From assembly GCA_025061865.1 (NCBI GenBank), contig JANXAA010000042.1, positions 1 through 10,710 of the forward strand: a stretch of DNA of 10,710 bases. The letters run 5' to 3'. The DNA is from Acidobacteriota bacterium. GTDB taxonomy: Bacteria > Acidobacteriota > HRBIN11. Made by a program: the position numbers and the translations under genes. Positions 1 through 6,886 of this stretch are shown here, piece after piece (the first letter of the stretch is position 1; each line of letters starts with the position of its first letter). The notes beneath the pieces were generated by a model. The model saw only the letters and a program-made list of their open reading frames with translations. It was not told where the DNA came from and searched no databases.

Positions 1-1802
1 ACCATTCAGCGGTCGATCGAGACTTGCGGGTCGATGAACTAATCACGCTGGACCACCCCAAGGCCCTGGAGGTGTACCGTCATAGCTGTGCCCACTTGCT
101 GGCCCAGGCCGTTCAGCAGTTGTTTCCGGAGACCAAGCTGGCCGTCGGGCCGCCCATCGAAAACGGCTTCTACTATGACTTCTTGCGAGACCGGCCCTTC
201 ACCGAAGAGGACCTGGCCCGTATCGAACGACGGATGAAGGAGTTGGCTGAGCAAGACATCCCTATCGTCCACAAGTGGCTTCCGAAGGAGGAGGTCCTGC
301 GGTACTTTGAAAGCCGGGGCGAAATCTTTAAGGTCGAGTTGATCCACGAACGCGGGGGCGACCCTGTCAGTTGCTACCAACAGGCCGAGTTCCTGGACTT
401 TTGCAAGGGCCCCCACGTCCCCTCGACGGGGTACCTGAAGGCCCTGAAGATCCTGTCGACTTCGGGGGCCTACTGGCGGGGTGACGAGCGCAATCCCCAG
501 CTCCAGCGAATTTATGGGACTTGCTTCCCGACAGCGACGGCCCTCGTCGAGTACCTTCACCAGCTCGAAGAAGCCCGCCGACGGGACCACCGGCGGCTGG
601 GTACTGAGTTGGACCTCTTCTCTGTACAGGATTCTATCGGACCGGGTTTGATTCTGTGGCATCCCAAGGGTGCTGTTATCCGACGGCAGTTGGAGGAGTT
701 CCTGTACGAGGCTCACTTCCGTCGGGGCTACCAAGTCGTCTACACGCCTCACGTCGCCCGACTCGAACACTGGCGAGTCAGCGGCCACCTAGACTTCTAC
801 CGGGACTACATGTTCCCGCCCATGGAACTCGAGGAGCGGGTCCCTTACCAGTTGAAGCCGATGAACTGCCCGTTTCACATCGTCATCTACAAGTCTCGGC
901 GTCGAAGCTACCGGGAGCTTCCAGTCCGCCTGTTCGAGTTTGGGACCGTCTATCGGTACGAGCGTTCCGGTGTCCTGCATGGCCTCTTACGAGTCCGGGG
1001 ATTCACACAAGACGACTCGCACATCTTTTGTACGCAGGACCAAATCGAAGCCGAGATCTTGGGTGTCTTAGACTTTATCCGGGAGGTCCTTGGGACCTTT
1101 GGATTCCATGAGTATAAGGTCTATCTCTCAACGCGGCCGGAAAAGTTTGTCGGCACCTTGGAAGCCTGGGAGGTCGCTACGCAAGCCCTTCAGCAGGCCC
1201 TTGAACGGGTCGGCCTGGCCTATGCGGTCGACCCCGGAGAAGGCGTCTTTTACGGCCCCAAGATCGACGTGAAGATTCGGGACGCTATCGGGCGATGGTG
1301 GCAGTGCTCGACAGTTCAGGTAGACTTTAACCTACCCGAACGTTTCGACTTGACCTACGTCGGTCCCGACGGGCATCCCCATCGAGTCACGATGATCCAC
1401 CGGGCCATCCTGGGTTCGATGGAACGCTTCATGGGCGTACTGATCGAGAACTTCGCCGGTGCCTTTCCCTTCTGGGTCGCTCCCGTCCAGGCTCGGGTCC
1501 TGCCAGTCTCGGACCGACATGCCGACTACGCCGTGCGGGTCCAGCACAGGCTGTTTCAGCAGGGATTCCGAGTCGAGGCTGACCTTCGGGACGAGCGGGT
1601 CTCGGCCAAGATCCGGGACGCCGAGTTGGAAAAGGTCCCCTTTATCTTTATCGTGGGTGACCGGGAAGCGGCCCAGGAGACAGTCGCCGTCCGAGTCCGG
1701 GGCCTAGGCGATCAGGGACCGTGGCCGGTGGCCCAGATAGAGGCTCACTTCCACCGCTTGCGGGCATCCCGTCGATTGGACTTATGGCCGCCGGAAGGAT
1801 GA
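1..1802 (+). CDS. thrS: Threonyl-tRNA synthetase, 5'-truncated by the window edge
   Basis: Charges tRNA-Thr with threonine in the cytoplasm and edits Ser-tRNA-Thr. The frame is open to the window edge, and the first residues align with the linker just after the TGS domain, so the true start and TGS domain lie upstream; the TTG at 24 is not the start. Counting from that TTG, the editing domain shows H20, H24, C127 and H131 (HSCAH and CKGPH). The class II core shows motif 2 (FEFGTVYRYE, about 305-313) and motif 3 (HRAILGSMERF, from 459). Zinc and threonine ligands C282, H333 and H459 are all present. The hallmark YGPKIDVKIRDAIGRWWQC lies at about 410-428. The anticodon-binding domain spans about 485-580. 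All key residues are intact, so the enzyme should be functional. Many bacteria have infC directly after thrS; here it does not follow. Confidence 0.97.
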   Translation, partial: HSAVDRDLRVDELITLDHPKALEVYRHSCAHLLAQAVQQLFPETKLAVGPPIENGFYYDFLRDRPFTEEDLARIERRMKELAEQDIPIVHKWLPKEEVLRYFESRGEIFKVELIHERGGDPVSCYQQAEFLDFCKGPHVPSTGYLKALKILSTSGAYWRGDERNPQLQRIYGTCFPTATALVEYLHQLEEARRRDHRRLGTELDLFSVQDSIGPGLILWHPKGAVIRRQLEEFLYEAHFRRGYQVVYTPHVARLEHWRVSGHLDFYRDYMFPPMELEERVPYQLKPMNCPFHIVIYKSRRRSYRELPVRLFEFGTVYRYERSGVLHGLLRVRGFTQDDSHIFCTQDQIEAEILGVLDFIREVLGTFGFHEYKVYLSTRPEKFVGTLEAWEVATQALQQALERVGLAYAVDPGEGVFYGPKIDVKIRDAIGRWWQCSTVQVDFNLPERFDLTYVGPDGHPHRVTMIHRAILGSMERFMGVLIENFAGAFPFWVAPVQARVLPVSDRHADYAVRVQHRLFQQGFRVEADLRDERVSAKIRDAELEKVPFIFIVGDREAAQETVAVRVRGLGDQGPWPVAQIEAHFHRLRASRRLDLWPPEG

Positions 1803-1855
1803 TGCGTGCCAGGTCCCAGGAATCGGACACCGAGGGTAGGGTATCCGAGTCAGGA

Positions 1856-1895
1856 GAAGCGAGACAAGGAGGCAAAAAGGCGAGAAGGCCCAGCG
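1856..1895. repeat. Purine-rich 8-nt-periodic tract after thrS
   Basis: Five consecutive octamers in register from 1856 share the approximate word GCRARRAG. Neighbouring units match at 4, 5, 6 and 3 of 8 positions. Because the tract is mostly purine, chance matching is raised, so this is weaker than the tracts near 5741 and 10031. It abuts and partly overlaps the putative terminator stem. Confidence 0.4.
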
Positions 1896-1940
1896 AGCAT
1901 TTATCGTCAGGCTTTCTCATTCTTATCTTCTTGTTTTTCT
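1882..1940 (+). terminator. Putative intrinsic terminator of thrS
   Basis: GAGAAGGCC at 1882-1890 can pair with GGCTTTCTC at 1910-1918, giving nine pairs with one G-U and a 19-nt loop. A T-rich stretch (1919-1940) follows on the + strand, 80 bases after the thrS stop. The loop is longer than usual and the T tract is interrupted by C, so efficiency is uncertain. The rest of 1803-2039 shows no convincing gene; short ORFs there overlap this structure. Confidence 0.5.
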
Positions 1941-2039
1941 TGCCTGGGGCGCCTTCTTTCCTTCTGGGGAGGGTGACTCTGGGCCCTTCTTGAATGCCCT
2001 GACCGCTCCTCCAAGGAAGCAAGCATCGCCAGAAGTGCT

Positions 2040-2774
2040 ATGGCGTTTATCGAGTGTCGCCAAGTCGTGAAGGAGTATCCGAACGGTGTACGGGCGCTGG
2101 ACGGCATCTCGCTGACCGTCGAACGCGGCGAATGGGTCGCCCTCATGGGACCCTCGGGAGCTGGCAAGAGCACCCTCCTCCACCTCATCGGGGGCCTGGA
2201 CCGACCGACGGCCGGAGAGGTCTGGGTCGACCGGATCCCTGTCCATACCCTGGAGGGCTCAGGTGCCGCCGACTATCGCCGCACATACATCGGCGTCATC
2301 TTCCAGCAGTTCCACCTCGTCCCGTACCTGACGGCTCTGGAAAACGTCATGCTGGCTCAGTACTTCCACAGCGTGCCGGACGAAGCCCAGGCCCGGCGGG
2401 TCCTGGAACTGGTCGGTCTGGCCATCGACCGCTTTTCTCACTATCCGGCCCAGCTCTCGGGCGGGGAGCAACAGCGGGTGGCCATCGCTCGGGCCCTCGT
2501 CAATGATCCCCCCATCCTGTTGGCGGACGAGCCGACGGGGAGCCTGGATCATGAGGCCGAGCAAACCGTCTTAGCCCTCTTCCAAAGGATTCACGCTCGG
2601 GGCAAGACGATCTTGCTGGTCACACACGCCCCCCATGTAGCCCGGCGGGCCCAGCGCCGGATCGTCTTAGAACACGGCCGCTTAGTCGATGTCTCCGAGC
2701 CCTGGGTCGCCCTGCCAGAGGCCCCTGCCGGGGCCGACGCCGTCCTCGAGCCGCCAGAGCCTACCCGATCGTGA
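2040..2774 (+). CDS. ABC transporter ATP-binding protein, LolD/MacB type
   Basis: Predicted cytoplasmic ATPase subunit powering an FtsX-like permease (lipoprotein release, macrolide/peptide export or similar). All motifs are present: Walker A GPSGAGKST at 37-45, Q-loop Q89 in FQQFHLVPYLTALENV, signature LSGGEQQR from 139, Walker B ILLADE at 159-164 followed by PTGSLD, and H-loop H196 in VTHAPHVA. The PTGSLD and FQQFHLVP wording is typical of the LolD/MacB/FtsE group rather than of ZnuC. The ATG at 2040 has only a weak upstream Shine-Dalgarno (AGAAG at 2031-2035; AAGGA at 2013-2017 is too far). No partner permease lies in the window: upstream is thrS, and downstream is a convergent gene that overlaps the last 14 bases. 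The C-terminal 25 residues after about 219 are Ala/Pro/Glu-rich and outside the usual fold. The transported substrate cannot be told from the sequence. Confidence 0.9.
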   Translation: MAFIECRQVVKEYPNGVRALDGISLTVERGEWVALMGPSGAGKSTLLHLIGGLDRPTAGEVWVDRIPVHTLEGSGAADYRRTYIGVIFQQFHLVPYLTALENVMLAQYFHSVPDEAQARRVLELVGLAIDRFSHYPAQLSGGEQQRVAIARALVNDPPILLADEPTGSLDHEAEQTVLALFQRIHARGKTILLVTHAPHVARRAQRRIVLEHGRLVDVSEPWVALPEAPAGADAVLEPPEPTRS

Positions 2775-4113
2775 TGGCGTAATCGATGGGTCGGTACAGG
2801 GGCGGCCCGTCGTCGTAGAGGACCTGGCCTAATTCCTCCAGCATCGACCGCATGTATCGCGGCCATGCAAAGATGGCTTGGTGGATAGCGCCATCGTAAA
2901 AGCGAAGTTTCTCAACCTCACACCGGGCCCGCAGGCGACGGTCGACCTCGTCGGCCGTTAGCCCTCGGGGGTCCAGTGCATCCGATGCGATCACGATCCC
3001 CCACGGCATCGCAAACGACGTGATCTGGATCGAATAGGGCGCTACGTACTGAAAGACGGCCTGGAGCGTCTTGTGAATCGAGGCGAAGAAGTGAAGCTCG
3101 GAAGTACCCGTACTACCCGACTGGTGGGCCACGATCCCCAGAGGCTTCAGGTGGGAACGGACGATCTGAAACATCTCGTAAGTCACCAGCGGGGCCGAGG
3201 GCCCGTTCTCCAAGGGCTCCGTAATGTCCATGATGATGACGTCAAAGGACTCGCCAGTCGACGTCAGGTAATGCCGGGCGTCGTCGATAACGAGTTCCGT
3301 CCGGGGGTCCTCGAAAGCCCCGTCACTCCATTCGGGCAGGAATAGCCGACAGGCCTCTACGACCTGGCGGTCGATGTCGACCATCACGGCCCGTCGGACC
3401 GTCTGATGACGCAAGACTTCCCGTAGGGTCGCGCCTTCACCGCCCCCGATGATGAGGACCGACTCCGGGTTCGGGTGCGTGACCATGGCCGGATGCACCA
3501 GGGCCTCGTGGTAGATGAACTCGTCGACCTGGGCTGACTGCATCCGCCCGTCCAGCATCAGGCACTTCCCGAAAGCCTGCGTGTCCAAGATTTCGATCTC
3601 TTGATACGGCGAGCGCGCCGAGAAGATCAGCCGCCGGGCCTTGATGAGATTCGCACTGCTGGGATTGATGAAGTCCAGGAAAAACCACTCCGAGATCTCG
3701 TTGGGGTCCTCCTGAACGGGCAAACGGGGTCGGCCCAACCGAAACTGTAAGTCCTCGAAGGGTTGCGGCAGGAGACCGCGCTTGAGCATCACGAAAGCCG
3801 GATTCCCGGACCGGAACTGCTCGATCATGTAGCCGACGGCCGAGAGGGGGTCGATCCGCCCACACGTGTAGATGTCGACAGCCGCATACCGATATTCGGG
3901 CCACGTGTGGATCGAAAAGTGGGATTCGGCGATGATCACGACGCCGCTGATACCTTGGGGGGAAAATTTGCGGAAGACCGTGTCGATGATAGTCGCGCGG
4001 GACCGGCGCGCTGCCTCCAGCAGAATTCGCTGGACCTCGGGGAGGTCGTCGATAATCCGGGGGTCACAATCCCGGAGCTCCAGAAGGTAATGAACCCCGA
4101 GGGCTTGCGTCAT
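2761..4113 (-). CDS. speD-speE: Fused S-adenosylmethionine decarboxylase-aminopropyltransferase (SpeD-SpeE)
   Basis: A 450-aa bifunctional polyamine enzyme. Residues 1-120 are a bacterial class 1B AdoMet decarboxylase: ESHFSIHTWPE at 63-73 contains the self-cleavage site E63/S64, where Ser64 should become the pyruvoyl cofactor; H69 and C84 sit where the family has its processing and catalytic residues. A linker of about 20 residues leads to an aminopropyltransferase (about 143-450) with GGGEGATLREVLRH from 223, VDID at 245-248, IDDAR from 276 and the catalytic-Asp motif DITEP at 296-300. The product should be a triamine or related polyamine made from decarboxylated AdoMet. GGGEGA and the HQSGSTGTSE stretch resemble Thermus aminopropylagmatine synthase and plant thermospermine synthase more than classical spermidine synthase (from memory), so the acceptor is uncertain. 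The ATG at 4113 is chosen because AAGGAGGT lies 7 nt upstream; a TTG at 4131 would lie inside that upstream signal. Its stop overlaps the convergent ABC gene by 14 bases. Confidence 0.95.
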   Translation of the reverse strand: MTQALGVHYLLELRDCDPRIIDDLPEVQRILLEAARRSRATIIDTVFRKFSPQGISGVVIIAESHFSIHTWPEYRYAAVDIYTCGRIDPLSAVGYMIEQFRSGNPAFVMLKRGLLPQPFEDLQFRLGRPRLPVQEDPNEISEWFFLDFINPSSANLIKARRLIFSARSPYQEIEILDTQAFGKCLMLDGRMQSAQVDEFIYHEALVHPAMVTHPNPESVLIIGGGEGATLREVLRHQTVRRAVMVDIDRQVVEACRLFLPEWSDGAFEDPRTELVIDDARHYLTSTGESFDVIIMDITEPLENGPSAPLVTYEMFQIVRSHLKPLGIVAHQSGSTGTSELHFFASIHKTLQAVFQYVAPYSIQITSFAMPWGIVIASDALDPRGLTADEVDRRLRARCEVEKLRFYDGAIHQAIFAWPRYMRSMLEELGQVLYDDGPPLYRPIDYAITIG

Positions 4114-4120
4114 CGGCCTC

Positions 4121-4128
4121 ACCTCCTT
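4121..4128 (-). promoter_or_regulatory. Strong ribosome binding site of speD-speE
   Basis: AAGGAGGT on the minus strand, 7 nt before the ATG at 4113. It fixes the start. The upstream ORF's TGA (4130-4128) shares one base with this site, so a ribosome terminating there would cover it. Confidence 0.85.
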
Positions 4129-4184
4129 CAAGGAATTTTGGGTCGGAAGAAAAATCCGTATCCGCGTCGAATATCGTCGTCCAT
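4128..4184 (-). CDS. Putative 18-residue leader peptide upstream of speD-speE
   Basis: ATG at 4184 to TGA at 4128 encodes MDDDIRRGYGFFFRPKIP. It has its own Shine-Dalgarno GAGGAG at 4193-4198, 8 nt before the ATG, and lies wholly between the speDE promoter (4215-4243) and the speDE start. The stop touches the speDE Shine-Dalgarno, leaving 14 nt between stop and next ATG. The peptide ends in proline directly before the stop, a context known to slow termination in some regulatory leaders. Translation-coupled control of polyamine genes by short upstream ORFs is known elsewhere (SpeFL for enterobacterial speF; the MAGDIS ORF of mammalian AdoMet decarboxylase), but I know of no homologue of this peptide. 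Function is inferred from position only; it could be a chance ORF. Confidence 0.5.
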   Translation of the reverse strand: MDDDIRRGYGFFFRPKIP

Positions 4185-4214
4185 GACACCGACTCCTCAG
4201 ATGAGGTTACCTCC

Positions 4215-4243
4215 ATTATAATTCCGGCTCCTCCGGGGGGCAA
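4215..4243 (-). promoter_or_regulatory. Sigma-70-type promoter of speD-speE and its leader ORF
   Basis: On the minus strand, TTGCCC (4243-4238), a 17-nt spacer and a perfect TATAAT (4220-4215). Transcription should begin near 4208, about 95 nt before the speDE ATG. Just downstream, GAGGT-A-ACCTC (4214-4204) and CCTCA-TC-TGAGG form short inverted repeats around the expected start site. Confidence 0.7.
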
Positions 4244-4249
4244 TCCCCC
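4236..4249. promoter_or_regulatory. GC hairpin / inverted repeat over the speD-speE -35 box
   Basis: GGGGG-CAAT-CCCCC is a perfect 5-bp inverted repeat with a 4-base loop, overlapping the -35 hexamer. It has no T tract on either strand in the right place, so a factor-independent terminator for moeA is unlikely. It may be an operator or a chance feature. Confidence 0.35.
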
Positions 4250-4252
4250 AAG

Positions 4253-4377
4253 AAATTGCAGGTTAGGGGTCGGAAAGAGCGAGTTGGGGATGAGGGGGGT
4301 GTTCGCAGGATCGTAGACGCCCCAGCTCCAGCCCCCGCATCGCGCTACCCCGATTCGTCATTCGAAATCTGCAATTT
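4253..4377. repeat. 125-bp segment bounded by 9-bp inverted repeats
   Basis: AAATTGCAG at 4253-4261 is inverted as CTGCAATTT at 4369-4377, ending exactly at the moeA stop codon; with mismatches the match extends to about 12 of 14. The left half is G-rich and the right half C-rich, so the segment could fold as a long imperfect hairpin. There is no obvious target duplication and no coding content. It could be a tiny non-autonomous element, a structured 3' region of the moeA mRNA, or degenerate repeats. Confidence 0.35.
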
Positions 4378-5613
4378 TCAGACGGTCCCGGCCAGGAGCA
4401 GGTCCAGGGGATGGGCCTCGGGGACTAAAGCCGGCGCCACGGTGCCGACCTCCCAACGGGCGTTCGGCTCGACGACGAGGAGGCCCTGGGACAGGGCCGT
4501 CGTCCGAACGATGTGGGACCCTTGCGGACCGGCCGACTCGGCATACCACCCCTCGGGTCGGACGTGCAAGCGGCACCGGAGGAAGAAGGTCCGCCCGCCG
4601 GGGTTCTGCACCGGCTGGCTGAGAATCACAGGGAATCGATAGGGAAGCGCGCCGGGAAATCCCTGCACCCACCAGAGCCACGGATAGACAAACGCCTCTA
4701 AGCCCACGTAAGCCGAAGCCGGATTGCCCGGTAGACCGAAGGCCCACCGACCATCGGCTGTGCCGACCCACAAGGGCTTACCCGGCTTGACGGCCACGCC
4801 GGCGATGAGCGTCTCGAGGCCCAGTGATTCCCATGCCTTCCGAATCAGGTCGTAAGCCCCGACTGAGACGCCGCCCGTCGTGATGACGACGTCGAACTGG
4901 TCCAACGCCCGGGCCAGCGTCTGGCAAACGTCCTCCCACCGGTCGGGGAGCCAAGGCCACCGCTCGACGGGGATGCCAAGCCGCCGAAGGCGGGCTTGTA
5001 GCAAGTAGCTGTTGGAGTCGTAGATGCGACCCCGATCGAGCGGCTGGCCCGGTTCGACGAGTTCCTGACCCGAGGCCAGGACCAGCACTCGTGGGACCCG
5101 GTAGACCCACAGGCGGTCCTGTCCGGCCGTAGCGGCCAGAGCGATGTCCGCCGGCGTGATGTACCGACCGACTGGAATCAAGCACGTGCCAGCTGGGAAG
5201 TCCTCGGCCGGCGGCCGGATGTTTTCACCCAGCGAGACGGGTCGGCCGATTTGGATCCCCGCCGGCGTCTCGACGACATCCTCTTGAGGCACGACAGCGT
5301 CGGCCCCCGGGGGGACCGGAGCACCCGTGAAGACGCGCACGGCCGTCCCGGGTTCGACCGTCTGGTCCGGCCACTGACCGGCGGCGACCTGACCGACGAC
5401 CCGCAGGGGAGGCCGCTCATCCGGAGAGGCTACGTCCGAGCTTCGGACGGCATAGCCGTCCATCGCCGCATTCGCCCAAGGCGGCTGGTCCGACGGCGCC
5501 CGGACGGCTTCCGCCGCGACTCGCCCCAGGGCTTGGGCTAAGGAGACGACTTCCTTGCCCAAGGGTCGGGCCCGGCTTCGCAAAACTTCCAGCGCCGCCT
5601 CGTAGGTCCGCAT
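4378..5613 (-). CDS. moeA: Molybdopterin molybdenumtransferase MoeA
   Basis: Inserts molybdate (or tungstate) into adenylylated molybdopterin, the last common step of molybdenum cofactor synthesis, in the cytoplasm. 411 aa, the usual MoeA length. Visible family features, in order: PPWANAAMDGYAVRS near residue 50, the VRVFTGAPVPPGADAVVPQEDV stretch near 92-113, RIYDSNSYLL near 197, the MPT-binding loop TTGGVSVGAYDL near 245-256, AVKPGKPLWVG and GLPGNPASAYV. The C-terminal domain IV is complete. ATG at 5613 is preferred over an in-frame TTG at 5631; a G-rich run lies just upstream of the ATG. No other cofactor gene is nearby, so the gene stands alone between the iron transporter and speDE on the same strand. 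No promoter is clear. Confidence 0.95.
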   Translation of the reverse strand: MRTYEAALEVLRSRARPLGKEVVSLAQALGRVAAEAVRAPSDQPPWANAAMDGYAVRSSDVASPDERPPLRVVGQVAAGQWPDQTVEPGTAVRVFTGAPVPPGADAVVPQEDVVETPAGIQIGRPVSLGENIRPPAEDFPAGTCLIPVGRYITPADIALAATAGQDRLWVYRVPRVLVLASGQELVEPGQPLDRGRIYDSNSYLLQARLRRLGIPVERWPWLPDRWEDVCQTLARALDQFDVVITTGGVSVGAYDLIRKAWESLGLETLIAGVAVKPGKPLWVGTADGRWAFGLPGNPASAYVGLEAFVYPWLWWVQGFPGALPYRFPVILSQPVQNPGGRTFFLRCRLHVRPEGWYAESAGPQGSHIVRTTALSQGLLVVEPNARWEVGTVAPALVPEAHPLDLLLAGTV

Positions 5614-5740
5614 GGATCCCCCCGTAGGCAACGCAAAAGGAAATAAAAAGGCAAGCAGACGGAAGGTAAGGAGGTGAAAAGTCTAAGGCACTATCGGACG
5701 AGAGTCCCGGCCCCCTTAGAAATTCGGCTTCTCCATTTTT
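5614..5740. other. Non-coding spacer upstream of moeA with Shine-Dalgarno-like decoy
   Basis: No convincing gene. The + strand carries AAGGAGGTGAAAAG at 5669-5682, a textbook ribosome-binding sequence, but no start follows at proper spacing. The stretch 5649-5688 is purine-rich with weak 8-nt spacing, similar in texture to the tract after thrS, which may explain the match. The minus strand here must hold the moeA leader. Confidence 0.4.
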
Positions 5741-5796
5741 CTATCGGCCTATCTGCCGACCTGCCCATCGGCCCAATGGCCTCACTACCTGCCTCA
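5741..5796. repeat. Octamer-periodic tract at the 3' end of the iron transporter gene
   Basis: Seven consecutive 8-nt words in strict register from 5741, consensus near CYATCGGC. Successive words agree at 7, 6, 5, 6, 3 and 4 of 8 positions, 31 of 48 in total, far above random expectation. The tract ends on the transporter stop codon (5794-5796). It is not a perfect tandem repeat, has no spacer structure and encodes nothing evident. Confidence 0.65.
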
Positions 5797-6825
5797 GCGG
5801 ATCTCGATCCCGAAGTACCGCTGGGCCAGCAAGCCCATGGCATACGTGATAGCGACGGTGCCCGCCACGATGAGGGCATTCTCGGCCATCTTCCGCAAGA
5901 CCGGTACACCCGACATGACGGCTAAGAGGGCGGCCATCAGACCCGCCGCCAGAAATCCCGAGACGAATGAAATAAAAGGCTGTTGAGCACCTAGCCAGAA
6001 GGGCAGGACCGGAATCAAGGCCCCCAACAGGTAGAAGCCCCCGACTACGAAGGCGGCCCGCCAGGGGCTCTCTCCGGCCGGTTCCTCGACCGAGTTTCCC
6101 GTGATCTCAGCTAAGACCCGCATCTTGGACTTCTCGACCGCCTGGACCTCGACCTCGGACTTGACCGATGCATAGGCGCCCGCCGCCATCGAGAGGGCTC
6201 CGGCGACACCGACGATAGAGGCCGCCAGGGCGACGGTATGAGGGTCCCGGAAGGCCGCATAGAACCCGCCCACACTCCCCAAAATCTCAACGAGGCCATC
6301 GTTGAGACCCAAGATCGTGTGCCGAAAGTCCTCGCTTCGAATGTGCCGTTGACTCGCCTGCAAGATGGCCTCGTCTTCGTGCTTCAACTCGTCCATGAGG
6401 ATCGCCCGGATGCCCTCGGCCAGCGGCGTATCCCGATACCGCTCCCACAGCTTCAGATACTTGGTCACCCCGTAATGCTCGATAGACTCCAGGATTAGGA
6501 AAGTCAGCTTCGAACCCAAGAGTCGCCGGAGGAAGAGAAGAAAGGCCATCTTAACCCGCAGGCCGGCCCTCAGACGCACACGGTCTAAACCCGCCAGACG
6601 CTGCCAGAAGCGGATGTGGCGATCTTCAAACTCGCTCAGGTTGATCAGCATTTGCTGAACATCAGCGTCTTTCTCGATTTGGGCCAGCCGCCGGTAGAGA
6701 GAACCATCAAAGAGCTCGTTTTGCGCCAGACGGGCGGCGATGGACCGGACCTCGGGTGTCGGCAGGCCATGACGGACCAACGTCTCGGCCAAGACCTCTA
6801 AGGAAGTCATCGAAGGTGGTGTCAT
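5794..6825 (-). CDS. Ferritin-like/VIT1-family membrane iron transporter (MbfA-like)
   Basis: 343 aa, two domains. Residues about 25-165 are a ferritin/erythrin-like helical domain with two ExxH motifs (E67-H70 and E146-H149) and extra carboxylates (E37, E113), fit for a di-iron site. Residues about 170-337 are a CCC1/VIT1 transporter: GLNDGLVE opens TM1, followed by SMAAGAY in TM2 and about five membrane segments (172-191, 198-220, 257-278, 283-304, 316-335). Related membrane-bound ferritins (MbfA) export iron and protect against iron and peroxide stress; that role is inferred here. ATG 6825 is chosen because AAGGAG lies 9 nt upstream; an ATG at 6957 would place the promoter inside the gene. 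It diverges from a metal-import operon and has its own promoter with a palindromic site. Confidence 0.9.
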   Translation of the reverse strand: MTPPSMTSLEVLAETLVRHGLPTPEVRSIAARLAQNELFDGSLYRRLAQIEKDADVQQMLINLSEFEDRHIRFWQRLAGLDRVRLRAGLRVKMAFLLFLRRLLGSKLTFLILESIEHYGVTKYLKLWERYRDTPLAEGIRAILMDELKHEDEAILQASQRHIRSEDFRHTILGLNDGLVEILGSVGGFYAAFRDPHTVALAASIVGVAGALSMAAGAYASVKSEVEVQAVEKSKMRVLAEITGNSVEEPAGESPWRAAFVVGGFYLLGALIPVLPFWLGAQQPFISFVSGFLAAGLMAALLAVMSGVPVLRKMAENALIVAGTVAITYAMGLLAQRYFGIEIR

Positions 6826-6834
6826 GGGAGGACT

Positions 6835-6840
6835 CTCCTT
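6835..6840 (-). promoter_or_regulatory. Ribosome binding site selecting the ATG at 6825
   Basis: AAGGAG on the minus strand, 9 nt before the ATG. The downstream ATG at 6810 and upstream ATG at 6957 lack such a site. Confidence 0.75.
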
Positions 6841-6886
6841 CGCATCCTCTCCCGGCCGGCGACTCGGGCCTCCGACCCGGGAGACA

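Noticed and set aside
39..788. 249-codon ORF antisense to thrS
   Set aside because: It lies wholly opposite an unmistakable gene, has no recognisable domain, and GC-rich codon bias commonly opens the mirrored frame.
1648..2246. Several short ORFs across the thrS end and the following spacer, both strands
   Set aside because: They overlap thrS, the terminator or the ABC gene, have low-complexity Ser/Pro/Arg composition and no good ribosome binding site.
2040..2774. ABC ATPase as the missing ZnuC of the metal operon
   Set aside because: Its motifs are of the LolD/MacB type, and it is about 5 kb away, separated by genes on the other strand.
4114..4131. TTG at 4131 as speD-speE start
   Set aside because: It sits just before and in the same stretch as the strong AAGGAGGT that serves the ATG at 4113, and family members begin near the MTQALGVHYLLEL stretch.
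4256..4642. 128-codon + strand ORF over the moeA 3' end
   Set aside because: Its bulk is antisense to moeA domain IV and it has no recognisable features.
5669..5925. AAGGAGGTGAAAAG followed by a GTG ORF of 83 codons on +
   Set aside because: The GTG lies inside the Shine-Dalgarno itself, the ORF runs antisense into the VIT gene, and the purine-rich repeat texture explains the match.
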